Source: Luteimonas saliphila (lineage in GTDB: Bacteria > Pseudomonadota > Gammaproteobacteria > Xanthomonadales > Xanthomonadaceae). From it: a stretch of DNA of 64,000 nt. Location of the stretch: positions 1 to 64,000 of the forward strand of contig NZ_JAETWA010000010.1 of NCBI RefSeq assembly GCF_016774335.1, written 5' to 3'. Below the pieces are notes generated by a model. The model saw only the letters and a program-made list of their open reading frames with translations, ran no database searches and was not told where the DNA came from. Shown in pieces: positions 45,409 to 55,238 of the stretch (its first letter is position 1; each line of letters opens with the position of its first letter). The position numbers and the translations under genes are program-made.

Positions 45409-45422
45409 TGCGAGCGCTAACA
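45409..45422. promoter_or_regulatory. LacI-type / xyl-box-like operator
   Basis: TGCGAGCGCTAACA agrees with the palindrome TGTTAGCGCTAACA at 12 of 14 positions, and also at 12 of 14 with TGGTAGCGCTAACA, the xyl-box reported for XylR-controlled xylan genes in Xanthomonas. It lies 224 bases before TonB receptor 2. The cognate LacI regulator is not in the window. Confidence 0.55.
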
Positions 45423-45645
45423 TCGAGACAGGGCGCGTAGTCGCCGAGGGGACAACAAACGACCGGTTCATCCGGCATGCGGGTTTCCGCGCGGGCGCCA
45501 GCACGGTGGCGTCGTCGTGCGGGCGGTGGTCTGCGACCAGCGCGGGTGACGAGGCGCGGATACTTGCGCGCCGGTGAAAGGCCGTGCAGCAAGACGCGAC
45601 ATACAACTCGATCCGTTCGACGCGCATTCCTCGGGAGGGAACACC

Positions 45646-48600
45646 ATGCGAACGTTCAACTACCGCCAGCCGGCCGTCCGGCAGGCGGGTTTCGACACCC
45701 TGCGCACATTCCGCCGCAGCGCCATCGCCCTCGGCGTGGCCGCCCTGTTGTCCACGCCGCTGCATGCCCAGACCACCGGGGCGGATGCGCCGGCCCGCAC
45801 CGCAACCGACGCCACCGACCTCGACGCCGTGGTGGTGAAGGGCGTCCGTGGTGCGGTCATGCGTGCTCAGGACATCAAGCAGGACGCCCCGCAGATCATC
45901 GATTCGGTCACCGCCGAGGACATCGGCGCATTGCCCGACCGCAGCGTCACCGAGACCATGAAGCGCATCAGCGGCGTGACCGTGACCGGCTTCGCCGCGC
46001 GCGACGATACCGACCACTTCTCGGCCGAAGGCAGCGGCGTGATGATCCGCGGCCTGACCTTCGTGCGCGGCGAGCTCAACGGGCGCGACGTGTTCAGTGC
46101 CAACGGCGGCCGCGGGATCAGCTTCGAGGAAGTCCCGGCCGAGCTGATGGCGGGCGTGGATGTGTACAAGAACCCGTCCGCCGAAATCATCGAGGGCGGC
46201 CTGGGCGGCACCGTCAACCTGCGCACCCGCATGCCGTTCGACGAGCCTGGCCGCAAGATCGCCGGCAGCATCGACTACAACCGCGGCGACAAGGCCAAAG
46301 ACGGCAGGCCATCGGGCTCCTTCCTGTTCAGCGATCGCTGGGAAACGGGCATCGGCGAGATCGGGTTCCTGGCCAATGTGTCCTACTCCGAGCTCGCGAC
46401 GCGGTCCGACGGCGTGCAGATCCAGCCGTTCGTGCGCCGTGGGCGCATGCCTGCCGAGCAGCCCGAAGGTGGGCCCGACGACTGGTACTACGACTGGGAG
46501 CGTGGCAGCTGGCAGCCCGCCGAAAGCCAGCGCGACGACCTGCTCGCCGGCACGGACTTCGACCAGGTATTCGTGCCCGGCGGTCTGAACTGGCGCCGCA
46601 CCGACTTCGACCGCAAGCGCCAGGGCGGCGCGTTCGCCTTCCAGTGGCGGCCGAACGAGGATACCGAGCTCTATACACAGTTCATCACCTCCCGGTACGA
46701 CCTGGAATGGCGCGAGCACTTCATGGAGTGCTGCGGCAGCATGGAGAAGAACGACATCAACTGGCAGGGCGATCCGACGAGGTTCGCGCCCTGGTACGAG
46801 GATGGACTGGCCGACCGGACCAACAACGTGGTGCCGATGCCGGGCACGGTGTTCGAGTACGACGAGCACGGCCGGTTCCTGCGCGGCACCCTGCGTCAGG
46901 GCGGTTGGCGGGGGACGCCGGATGATGGGCCGGCCAACATGTACCAGGGACCGGGCATCCAGTTCGCTGCGGGCAACCGCTACAACGTGCAGCATTCCAA
47001 GACCACCGACTGGTCGGTGGGATTCCGGCACTTCCTGAGCGATGCGCTGGTCGTGCGCGGCGACTTCCAGTACGTGAAGTCCACCAGCGACAATGTCGAC
47101 TTTTCCGTCCACACCTCCACCCTGCTCGAACAGGTCACGCTCGACCTGACCGGCAAGTATCCGTCGCTGACCATCGGCGATCCTTCCAGCGCCCTGGCCC
47201 AGGAGAACTACTTCTGGCGCTCGGCGATGGACCACGTGGCGGACAACGAGGGCACGGAGCGCGCGGGCCGGATCGATCTGGAATACAGCTTCGACGACAG
47301 CCCGTGGCTGCGGATGTGGCGCGCAGGCGTGCGCCTGGCCGACCGCAGCTACTCGAGCCTGTCCACCAACTGGAACTGGGGCCCGATCAGCGACGACTGG
47401 CGTCGGATCGCCAACCCGCCGGATCCCAACCGACCGCCGGTGGCCTGGCTGGACCAGTTCTATCCAGGCGACTCGATGCTCTATTCGATGTCGGACTTCT
47501 TCGGCGGCCGCGTCAACGTCCCGGTCCAGTTCTGGACCGCGCGCGACGGTCTGGTCACGCGCGATAACGTACTGGCCACGCTGTCGACCATTCCGTCCAC
47601 AGGCGATACCTGGAGCCCGGTGCAGTACGGGCCGGAGTTCGTGAACTCGCAGGACGAGCGTACGCAGGCCGCCTACGGCATCCTGTACTTCGGCAACGAC
47701 GAAATGGCCAAACCGCTGGACGGCAATGTCGGCGTGCGCGTGGTCAAGACCAGCGTCCGCAGCGACGGCGGCTACCAGCTGCCCAACATGTCGAATTGGG
47801 GGCCTGACATCGTGACCCAGGAAGTGCTCGATACGTTCCGGGGGCAGACCTTCAGGACCGATCCGAATCGCACCACCTACACCGACGTGCTGCCCAGCCT
47901 GAATCTGCGCTGGCGCTTCGACCACGGCCTGCAGGCGCGGTTCGCGGCTTCGAAGGCCATCGCCCGCCCGGAGTTCCGGGTCATGCAGCCCTGGCTGACG
48001 CTGTCCGCCTCGGCGGACTCCTGCCGCTGGGCCCTGCGCGACGGCCTGCGGACCGAGCTGTGCGGCATCGACGACTTGAGCTACAGCGGCAGCGCGGGCA
48101 GTCCGGACCTGAAGCCGATGCGGGCGACGCAGTTCGACGCGGCACTCGAGTGGTACTTCGGGCCCGCCAACAGCGCGTACGTCACCTTCTTCCACAAGGA
48201 CGTCAAGAACTACTTCGCGTCGCTGACGGGAACCGAGTCCTGGGACGGCATCGAGTACACCGTGACGCGTACCCGCAACCTGGACAAGGGCAAGATCCGC
48301 GGCTTCGAACTCGGTTATTCGCAGTTCTTCGACTTCCTGCCCGGCTTCGGCGTGCAATCCAACTACACCTTCGTCGACAGCTCGGGTGGCACCAACGCGG
48401 TCGTGAATCCATTCGACGTGGATACGCAGGCTGCCCCGCTCGAGCTCCCGCTCGAAGGGCTGTCGCGTCGCAGCTACAACGTACAGCTCGTGTACGAGCC
48501 CGGTCCCGTCTCCATGCGCCTGGCCTACAACTGGCGTTCGCGTTACCTGCTGACCAGCAGCGACGTGATGCCCGCGATGCGTCAGCCGGTGTGGAACGAC

Positions 48601-48813
48601 GACTATGGCCAGCTCGACGGTTCGTTCTTCTACAACCTCAACAAGAACATCCAGATCGGTCTGCAGGTCAACAACATCACCAACAGCGTCACCAAGCTGC
48701 TGATGGGGCCGCGCGCCTACAACCGCGACGGATTCATTGATGACACGTTGTACAGCCGCGCGTGGTTCGAGAACGATCGCCGATACGCGGCGGTGCTGCG
48801 CGCCAGCTGGTAG
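45646..48813 (+). CDS. TonB-dependent receptor 2 of the xyloglucan locus
   Basis: A receptor of 1,055 residues, paralogous to receptor 1. They share the signal core RRSAIALGVAA, the plug motif DIGALPDRSVTET and YTDVLPSLNLRW in the barrel. The leader GGGAGGGAACACC before the ATG is almost the same as that of receptor 1. It ends VLRASW, an aromatic terminus. The barrel carries inserted loops rich in Trp and Tyr around residues 280-340, as expected for glycan binding. Confidence 0.93.
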   Translation: MRTFNYRQPAVRQAGFDTLRTFRRSAIALGVAALLSTPLHAQTTGADAPARTATDATDLDAVVVKGVRGAVMRAQDIKQDAPQIIDSVTAEDIGALPDRSVTETMKRISGVTVTGFAARDDTDHFSAEGSGVMIRGLTFVRGELNGRDVFSANGGRGISFEEVPAELMAGVDVYKNPSAEIIEGGLGGTVNLRTRMPFDEPGRKIAGSIDYNRGDKAKDGRPSGSFLFSDRWETGIGEIGFLANVSYSELATRSDGVQIQPFVRRGRMPAEQPEGGPDDWYYDWERGSWQPAESQRDDLLAGTDFDQVFVPGGLNWRRTDFDRKRQGGAFAFQWRPNEDTELYTQFITSRYDLEWREHFMECCGSMEKNDINWQGDPTRFAPWYEDGLADRTNNVVPMPGTVFEYDEHGRFLRGTLRQGGWRGTPDDGPANMYQGPGIQFAAGNRYNVQHSKTTDWSVGFRHFLSDALVVRGDFQYVKSTSDNVDFSVHTSTLLEQVTLDLTGKYPSLTIGDPSSALAQENYFWRSAMDHVADNEGTERAGRIDLEYSFDDSPWLRMWRAGVRLADRSYSSLSTNWNWGPISDDWRRIANPPDPNRPPVAWLDQFYPGDSMLYSMSDFFGGRVNVPVQFWTARDGLVTRDNVLATLSTIPSTGDTWSPVQYGPEFVNSQDERTQAAYGILYFGNDEMAKPLDGNVGVRVVKTSVRSDGGYQLPNMSNWGPDIVTQEVLDTFRGQTFRTDPNRTTYTDVLPSLNLRWRFDHGLQARFAASKAIARPEFRVMQPWLTLSASADSCRWALRDGLRTELCGIDDLSYSGSAGSPDLKPMRATQFDAALEWYFGPANSAYVTFFHKDVKNYFASLTGTESWDGIEYTVTRTRNLDKGKIRGFELGYSQFFDFLPGFGVQSNYTFVDSSGGTNAVVNPFDVDTQAAPLELPLEGLSRRSYNVQLVYEPGPVSMRLAYNWRSRYLLTSSDVMPAMRQPVWNDDYGQLDGSFFYNLNKNIQIGLQVNNITNSVTKLLMGPRAYNRDGFIDDTLYSRAWFENDRRYAAVLRASW

Positions 48814-48838
48814 CCGACCGCGGTGAAAGGCAGGACCA

Positions 48839-48868
48839 GAGGGTCGCGCGGCGTGCAGCGCGACCCTC
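48839..48868 (+). terminator. Hairpin after TonB receptor 2
   Basis: GAGGGTCGCGC (48839-48849) and GCGCGACCCTC (48858-48868) are perfectly complementary with an 8-base loop, 26 bases past the stop. It is followed by CTGT rather than a long T-run. Confidence 0.55.
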
Positions 48869-49024
48869 CTGTCGCGTGAACATGTGCCCTGGACGCGCAC
48901 GAGCGTCGATGATGCAACGCATCATTCCCTGCTGCTATACGCGTGGGCGTTTTCTTCATTGGTAGGGCATGCCTGTGCCGCCTATCCTGCCTGTCCGATA
49001 CGTGGGGCGAGGGGATGGCGGGGG

Positions 49025-51262
49025 ATGAGGCTGCGGAGCGGGAGATCCAGGCGAAGCGTGGACGGGTGCGGGCGGGTGGTCGCGCTGCTGGTCCTCGCGT
49101 GCCTGTGGATCGGTGCCGCCTCGTCCGCCCTTGCGTCCTACCAGTGGCGCAACGTCGCCATCGGTGGCGGCGGTTTCGTCACCGGCCTGGTGTTCCATCC
49201 GGTGCAACCGGGACTGCTCTACGCCCGCACCGACATTGGCGGCGCGTATCGCCGGGAGCCGGGCAGCGGACGCTGGACGCCGCTGCTCGACTGGATGGGC
49301 GAGGACGACACGGGACGCTTCGGGGTGGAAAGCCTCGCCCTGGATCCGTCCGATCCCGAGCGCCTCTATCTTGCGGTGGGCGCCTACCTGCACGAACGCG
49401 GCAGCACCGGCGCGATCCTGCGCTCGCGCGATCGCGGCGCGACCTTCGAGCGCACGTCGCTGCCGTTCAAGCTTGGCGGCAACGAACAGGGTCGCGGCAA
49501 CGGCGAACGCCTGGCGGTGGATCCGCACGACGGCCGCGTGCTGTTCTTCGGAACCCGCGCCGACGGGCTGTGGCGCAGTGAAGACGCCGGCGCCAGCTGG
49601 GCCGAAGTGCCGGACTTCCCGGCGATCGCGACATCGAAGTCGGCGTGGGCGAAAGGCTGGCGCGACGAGGTGCCGATTGGCATCGCCTTCGTTGTGTTCG
49701 ATCCGGCCAGCGGCGAACCGGGATCGCCATCGCGCACGCTCTACGCGGGCGTATCGACGAAAGAGCCGAGCGTGTACCGGTCCGACGACGCCGGCGACAG
49801 CTGGCACGCCCTGCCGGGACAGCCCGTCGGCCTGCGTCCGAGCCACATGGTGCGCGACGCGCGCGGGCGCTGGCTGCTGAGCTACGGCGACGAGCCGGGG
49901 CCGAACCACATGGCCGACGGGGCGGTGTGGCGTTTCGATCCCGCCGACGGCAGCTGGACCGACATCACGCCCGCGCCGCAGTCGAGCGGCAATGCGGGCG
50001 CGGGATTCGGCTGGGGCGCGGTCGCGGTGGATGCGAACGATGCGGACGTCATCGTCGCGTCCACCTTCCGCCGCTACCAGCCGCACGACGATATCTACCG
50101 CAGCATCGATGGCGGTCGCACCTGGACGGCGATGCTGCCGCGCTCGTCGTTCGACCATTCCAACGCACCCTGGACGCAGGATGCCAAGCCGCACTGGATG
50201 GCCGACCTCGAGATCGATCCGTACGATCCCGACCGCGTCTGGTTCGTCACCGGTTACGGCGTCTGGGCTTCGCAGAACGCGCGCGGGTTCGACCGCGGGC
50301 AGACCCTGCAATGGCGCTTCGAGCAGGAAGGGTTCGAGGAAACCGTGCCGCTGGCCCTGGTCAGCCCGCCGCAGGGCGCGCACCTGGTCAGCGGGCTGGG
50401 CGATGTCGACGGCTTCGTGCACGACGATCTCGATGTCGCGCAGCAACGCTTTGCCGGCGAGCGTTTCTCCAATACCGAAAGTCTCGCCTTCGCCGGGCGG
50501 GCGCAGCATGTCATGGTGCGCACCGGCTACTTCCACAACCGGCCCGAGGGGGCGGTGCGGGGCGCTTGGTCGAGCGACGGCGGCCGCAACTGGACGGCGT
50601 TCGCGAGCGAGCCGCCCGACGGCGACGGCGCAGGCCACATCACCCTGGCCGCCGATGGCAAGCGTGCGATCTGGAAACCGCGCAACGGTGAACGCCATTG
50701 GCTGACTGCGGACATGGGCGGACGCTGGCAGGCGGTGCAGGGCCTGCCGAAGCATGCGGTGGTCGAGGCCGACAGGATCGACGAGGGCATCTATTACGGG
50801 TTCGATGCCACCACCGGCAAGCTCTATGTCAGTGGCAATGGCGGCGTCGGCTTCAGGGAAGTCGAGGCCAGCGTCGGTGAGGTGGGCGACTGGTATCGCG
50901 CCGAGATCCGGCCGCATCCCCAACGCACCGCGGAAGCCTGGATCGCAGCGTCGTGGCGCGGCCTGCTGCACTGGTCGCTCGGCAAGCTGGAGCGGGTGCC
51001 GGGCGTCGACAACGTGATGTCGGTCGGCCTCGGCAAGCCCGCGAACGAAGGCGATCCGCCGGTGCTGTTCGTGTTCGGCGAGGTCGGCGGCAAGCGCGGG
51101 CTGTACCGGTCGGACGATAGTGGCCGTCGCTGGCGACGCATCGACCACGATGGCCAGCGATTCGGTGGCGTCATCCGCCACGTGACCGGTGATCCGCGCC
51201 TGCATGGCCGCGTCTACTTCGGCACCGAGGGACGCGGCATCTGGTACGGGGATCCGCGATGA
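49025..51262 (+). CDS. GH74 xyloglucanase (two seven-bladed propellers)
   Basis: An exported endo-xyloglucanase-type enzyme of 745 residues. The signal peptide ends at SSALAS. GH74 signatures are YARTDIGGAYR (catalytic Asp about D70) and SGLGDVDGFVHDD (second Asp about D460). Repeated Asp-box-like motifs (RSRDRGATF, RSEDAGASW, RSDDAGDSW, RSIDGGRTW, RSDDSGRRW) mark propeller blades. The second motif has GDVDGF where many GH74 enzymes have GDIGGF. It starts the glycosidase run, and its stop overlaps the GH2 start by ATGA. Confidence 0.9.
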   Translation: MRLRSGRSRRSVDGCGRVVALLVLACLWIGAASSALASYQWRNVAIGGGGFVTGLVFHPVQPGLLYARTDIGGAYRREPGSGRWTPLLDWMGEDDTGRFGVESLALDPSDPERLYLAVGAYLHERGSTGAILRSRDRGATFERTSLPFKLGGNEQGRGNGERLAVDPHDGRVLFFGTRADGLWRSEDAGASWAEVPDFPAIATSKSAWAKGWRDEVPIGIAFVVFDPASGEPGSPSRTLYAGVSTKEPSVYRSDDAGDSWHALPGQPVGLRPSHMVRDARGRWLLSYGDEPGPNHMADGAVWRFDPADGSWTDITPAPQSSGNAGAGFGWGAVAVDANDADVIVASTFRRYQPHDDIYRSIDGGRTWTAMLPRSSFDHSNAPWTQDAKPHWMADLEIDPYDPDRVWFVTGYGVWASQNARGFDRGQTLQWRFEQEGFEETVPLALVSPPQGAHLVSGLGDVDGFVHDDLDVAQQRFAGERFSNTESLAFAGRAQHVMVRTGYFHNRPEGAVRGAWSSDGGRNWTAFASEPPDGDGAGHITLAADGKRAIWKPRNGERHWLTADMGGRWQAVQGLPKHAVVEADRIDEGIYYGFDATTGKLYVSGNGGVGFREVEASVGEVGDWYRAEIRPHPQRTAEAWIAASWRGLLHWSLGKLERVPGVDNVMSVGLGKPANEGDPPVLFVFGEVGGKRGLYRSDDSGRRWRRIDHDGQRFGGVIRHVTGDPRLHGRVYFGTEGRGIWYGDPR

Positions 51263-53205
51263 AGTCGATGGTCGCCGCCGTCCTGGTGTGGGCAGCCATC
51301 GTGTTGCCGCTCGCCCAGTCGCAGGCGACCGAACGAACGCAGCAGTCCGGTGATGGCGAGATGGCGCAGGACGGGTATCGCCCGTTGCCGGCCGGGGACG
51401 CACCGTCCTCCGCGGAAACCCCGTCGCTGTCGATCGCGCAGGACGACATGCCGTCGTTGATCGCCAACGTCGCGGCGCGCTCGACGCGTTCGCTGGACGG
51501 AACCTGGCAGGCGATGATCGATGCCTATGGCGCCGGCATGGGCGACTGGAAGGCGGCCTGGCGCGACCGCACGCCCGAACGCCCCGACGAGTTCCACGAG
51601 TACGGGTTCGACGATGCCTTCACGCTGCAGGTGCCGGGCGACTTCAACACCCAGCATCCGCAGTTGCATTGGCTGGAGGGATCGGTCTGGTACCGCAAGC
51701 GCTTCGACTTCGATGTCGAACGGCTGAAGGCGCAGGGGCGCCGGCTGTTCGTGCATTTCGGCGCCGCCAACTATCGTGCCGATGTGTTCCTCAATGGCGA
51801 GCCGGTCGGCAGCCATGAGGGCGGGTTCACGCCGTTCCAGTTCGAACTGACCGACAAGCTGAGGCAGGGCGGGAACCGGTTGCTGGTCCATGTCGACAAT
51901 CGTCGTCGCCGCGACGCCGTGCCCTCGATGGGGTTCGACTGGTTCAACTACGGCGGCCTGACCCGCAGCGTCCATCTGATCGAACTGCCGGCACGCCACG
52001 TCCGCGACTACCACCTGCAACTGTCGCCCGACGACCGGCAGGAAGTGCGCGGCTGGGTGCAGGTCGCGCCCGCGCAGGCCGAACTGCCGGTGCAGGTGGA
52101 ACTGCCCGAGATCGGCATCTCGGTCGACGCGCGCACCGATGCCGATGGCCGTGCCGCGATCGTGTTCCGCGCGCCGCTGCAGCTGTGGTCGCCGCAGCAG
52201 CCGAAGCTGTACCGGGTCCGGGTGTCCGCCGCCGGCGATACGGTGGAAGACGACATCGGTTTCCGCAGCATCGCGGTGCGGGGCGAGAAGATCCTGCTCA
52301 ACGGCGAACCGATCCATCTGCGCGGTATCAACCTGCACGAGGAGATCGACAGCCGGCGCGCGGCATCGGACGACGACTATCGGCGCCTGCTGGAGCAGGT
52401 GCGCGCGCTGGGCGCCAACTTCGCGCGCACCGGGCACTACCCGTTCGGCGAGGCGTTCGTGCGCCAGGCCGACCGCATGGGCATCCTGCTGTGGAGCGAG
52501 ATCCCGGTCTACCAGGGCATCGATTTCGACGATCCCGGAACGCGGGACAGGATGCGGCGGATGCTGGCCGAGATGATCGGTCGCGACCGCAATCGCGCGG
52601 CGGTGGCGATGTGGGGCATCGCCAATGAAACCGCGCCGGGCCCGTCGCGCGACGCGATGCTGACCGCGCTGGCGGCGCAGGCGCGCGCGCAGGATCCGAC
52701 CCGGTTGATTGCCGCGGCCTTCTATGGCCCGGGCTTCCGTGGCGCACGACTGGAGATGCAAGACCCGCTGTTCCCGGCGATCGACGTGATCGGTGCCAAC
52801 ATCTACTACGGCTGGTACACGCCGTGGGCGGTCGAGCCGGAACAGGTTGAATGGATCCGGCCGGGCAAGCCGCTGCTGATCTCGGAGTTCGGTGCCGAGG
52901 CCAAGTACGGGAACCGCGGTGCCGGCGAACGGGCCGGCGACTGGGACGAGGAATACCAGGCAGAGTTCTATCGCAAGCAGTTCCGGATGATCCAGCGTCT
53001 CCCGTTCGTGCAGGGCACGGTGCCGTGGCTGCTGGCCGATTTCCGCTCGCCGGTACGCATGCACCCCTATCAGGCTGGCTACAACCGCAAGGGGCTGCTG
53101 TCGGAGAACGGCGAGCGCAAACTCGCATGGCAGGTGGTGGCGGACTTCTATGGCTCCGCGGCCGCGTCTCCGCAAGTCAACAGGGAAGCATCCGCCAATG
53201 ACTAG
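51259..53205 (+). CDS. Glycoside hydrolase family 2, exported
   Basis: An enzyme of 648 residues of the beta-galactosidase/beta-glucuronidase family. A signal peptide ends at AQSQATE. The sugar-binding beta-sandwich (SVWYRKRFDFD) is followed by an immunoglobulin-like domain and the TIM barrel. Acid/base E457 is in WGIANETAPG and nucleophile E543 in PLLISEFGAEA. The barrel resembles beta-glucuronidases. On this locus it may remove a side-chain sugar; the exact glycoside cannot be read. It overlaps GH74 by 4 bases and the esterase by 8. Confidence 0.88.
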   Translation: MKSMVAAVLVWAAIVLPLAQSQATERTQQSGDGEMAQDGYRPLPAGDAPSSAETPSLSIAQDDMPSLIANVAARSTRSLDGTWQAMIDAYGAGMGDWKAAWRDRTPERPDEFHEYGFDDAFTLQVPGDFNTQHPQLHWLEGSVWYRKRFDFDVERLKAQGRRLFVHFGAANYRADVFLNGEPVGSHEGGFTPFQFELTDKLRQGGNRLLVHVDNRRRRDAVPSMGFDWFNYGGLTRSVHLIELPARHVRDYHLQLSPDDRQEVRGWVQVAPAQAELPVQVELPEIGISVDARTDADGRAAIVFRAPLQLWSPQQPKLYRVRVSAAGDTVEDDIGFRSIAVRGEKILLNGEPIHLRGINLHEEIDSRRAASDDDYRRLLEQVRALGANFARTGHYPFGEAFVRQADRMGILLWSEIPVYQGIDFDDPGTRDRMRRMLAEMIGRDRNRAAVAMWGIANETAPGPSRDAMLTALAAQARAQDPTRLIAAAFYGPGFRGARLEMQDPLFPAIDVIGANIYYGWYTPWAVEPEQVEWIRPGKPLLISEFGAEAKYGNRGAGERAGDWDEEYQAEFYRKQFRMIQRLPFVQGTVPWLLADFRSPVRMHPYQAGYNRKGLLSENGERKLAWQVVADFYGSAAASPQVNREASAND

Positions 53206-55126
53206 ATTGCATTCCATCCGTTCCGTGCGTGCAGCGCTGTTGCTGCTCGGCCTGTGGTTGACGACGGCTTCTGCCCATGCGGTCGAGCTGCCTCGTGTGT
53301 TCTCGGACGGCATGGTGCTGCAGCGCGATCGGCCGATCATCGTCTGGGGCCGCGCCGACGCGGGTGCGCGCATTGAGGTCGCGCTCGAGGGGGATCGGGC
53401 CCGTGCCACGGCCGATGCCGATGGCGCGTGGCGCGTCGCGCTGCCCGCGCGCGTGGCAGGCGGCCCGTTCACGATGCGGATCGCCGATGGCGTCGCGCCA
53501 CGCGAACTGCGCGACGTGCTGGTCGGAGACGTGTGGCTGGCCTCCGGCCAGTCGAACATGGAGTGGCCGATCGCGCAGTCGGCCGATGCGGAAGCGGAGA
53601 TCGCGCGCGCCATCGATCCGCTGATCCGCCACTTCAAGGTGCCCAAGTCATGGGCGGGCGAACCGCAATGGCAACTGGCCGGTGGCGACTGGGTCGCGTC
53701 GTCACCGGCGGTGGCCGGCAACTTCTCGGCCGTGGCGCACTTCTTCGCGCGTGAGCTGCGCCGGTCGCAGGGCGTGCCGATCGGCATCGTCGACAGCACC
53801 TGGGGCGGCAGCAGCATCGAGGCGTGGATGGACGCGGCGACGCAGGGCATCGACGGCGAGGCGCAGGCCGCGCTGGCCGCGACGCTGAAGGCCGACGACG
53901 AACGCGCGCTGGCGCAGACGCACGCGAATCTCGCGCGCTGGCAGCTGCCGGCCGACGACCGCGGCTGGCAGGCGGCAGACCTCGACGCCGCGGACTGGGC
54001 CGGGATCGCCGTGCCCGGGCTGTGGGAGGGCGGTGGCTTCAACGGCATGGACGGCGTGGCGTGGTACCGCACCACGTTCGAGCTGGGTGCAGCCGAGGCC
54101 GGACGGGGGCTCACCCTGGGCGTCGGACGCATCGACGACACCGACACCACCTGGGTCAACGGCGTCGAGGTCGGCGTTACCGAATCGCAGTACAACCTGG
54201 CGCGCGTGTACGAGGTGCCGGCCTCGGCGCTGCGCGCCGGCACCAACACCATCACGGTGCGGGTGACCGACCTGGGTGGCGGTGGCGGGATCCACGGTCC
54301 TGCGAAGGAACTGTTCGTGCAGCCCGAGGGCGGCGCGCGCCGTTCGCTGGCAGGAACGTGGGCGTTCAGACCCGCACAGGTCACCGCCCTCGCGCTCGAC
54401 GACGACAAGAACCAGCGCGCGACCCTGCTGTACAACGCGATGATCCACCCGCTGCAACCGCTGCCGGTGCGCGGCGTGATCTGGTACCAGGGTGAGGCGA
54501 ATGCCGGCAGCGTGGTACAGGCGTCGGCGTACCGCGAGCAGTTCCGGGCGATGATCCGGCAGTGGCGCGCGCAGTTCGATGCTCCGGCGCTGCCGTTCCT
54601 GTGGGTGCAGCTGGCCAGCTGGCATTCGGGCGGCGACGACGGCGACACCAGCCCCTGGGCGGTGCTGCGCGAATCCCAGACTGCGGCGCTGTCGCTGCCG
54701 GCCACCGCGCAGGTGGTGGCAATCGACATTGGCGATGTCGGCGACATCCATCCCCGCAACAAGCAGGACGTCGGCAAGCGCCTTGCGCTGGCGGCACGTC
54801 GCGTGGCCTACGGCGAGGCGCTGGTTCACCAGGGACCTGTGTTGCAAGGCGCGCGCTTCGCCGATGGCGTGGCGATCCTGTCCTTCGACGCCGACGGACT
54901 GGCCGTACGCGGCGGTGGCGCGCTGCAGGGCTTCCGACTCGCCGGCGCTGACCACAGGTTCCACCCGGCCACCGCATCGATCGACGGCGATCGGGTGATC
55001 GTGCGCAGCGATGCCGTGGCTGCGCCGGCCGCAGTGCGCTACGCATGGAGCGATGCGCCGGTGGAAGCCAACCTGGTCGACGGCAGTGGACTGCCGGCGT
55101 CGCCGTTCCGGAGTGATGACTGGTGA
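53198..55126 (+). CDS. SGNH sialate O-acetylesterase-like / CE20-type xyloglucan acetylesterase
   Basis: An exported esterase of 642 residues with a signal peptide ending SAHAVE. SGNH block I is WLASGQSNMEWPI (Ser about 118), GVIWYQGEAN is block III, and VGDIHPRNKQDVG gives the catalytic Asp-x-His near residues 515-517. A beta-sandwich of about 130 residues (about 255-390) is inserted in the catalytic domain. This architecture and the locus fit the CE20 family, which deacetylates xyloglucan side chains in Xanthomonas. Sialate specificity is unlikely in this setting. The start ATG lies 8 bases inside the GH2 gene. Confidence 0.85.
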   Translation: MTRLHSIRSVRAALLLLGLWLTTASAHAVELPRVFSDGMVLQRDRPIIVWGRADAGARIEVALEGDRARATADADGAWRVALPARVAGGPFTMRIADGVAPRELRDVLVGDVWLASGQSNMEWPIAQSADAEAEIARAIDPLIRHFKVPKSWAGEPQWQLAGGDWVASSPAVAGNFSAVAHFFARELRRSQGVPIGIVDSTWGGSSIEAWMDAATQGIDGEAQAALAATLKADDERALAQTHANLARWQLPADDRGWQAADLDAADWAGIAVPGLWEGGGFNGMDGVAWYRTTFELGAAEAGRGLTLGVGRIDDTDTTWVNGVEVGVTESQYNLARVYEVPASALRAGTNTITVRVTDLGGGGGIHGPAKELFVQPEGGARRSLAGTWAFRPAQVTALALDDDKNQRATLLYNAMIHPLQPLPVRGVIWYQGEANAGSVVQASAYREQFRAMIRQWRAQFDAPALPFLWVQLASWHSGGDDGDTSPWAVLRESQTAALSLPATAQVVAIDIGDVGDIHPRNKQDVGKRLALAARRVAYGEALVHQGPVLQGARFADGVAILSFDADGLAVRGGGALQGFRLAGADHRFHPATASIDGDRVIVRSDAVAAPAAVRYAWSDAPVEANLVDGSGLPASPFRSDDW

Positions 55127-55188
55127 GGGTGCTGATGGAGGAGAGATCGTCGGTGCAATCGCCGCTGCGTGATGCGGCAGAAGCTGGT

Positions 55189-55218
55189 GCTTCTGCCTCT
55201 GCTTCTGCCTCTGCTTTT
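55189..55218. repeat. Hexanucleotide tract GCTTCT/GCCTCT
   Basis: Five hexamers alternate GCTTCT, GCCTCT, GCTTCT, GCCTCT, GCTTTT, a 12-bp unit two and a half times. It is the left border of the inverted element that follows. Confidence 0.8.
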
Positions 55219-55238
55219 GCCGGTGTGTTTGCTCTTTC

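Noticed and set aside
45292-48900. Minus-strand frame of 1,202 codons opposite TonB receptor 2
   Set aside because: Antisense shadow; the plus strand has a complete signal peptide, plug and barrel.
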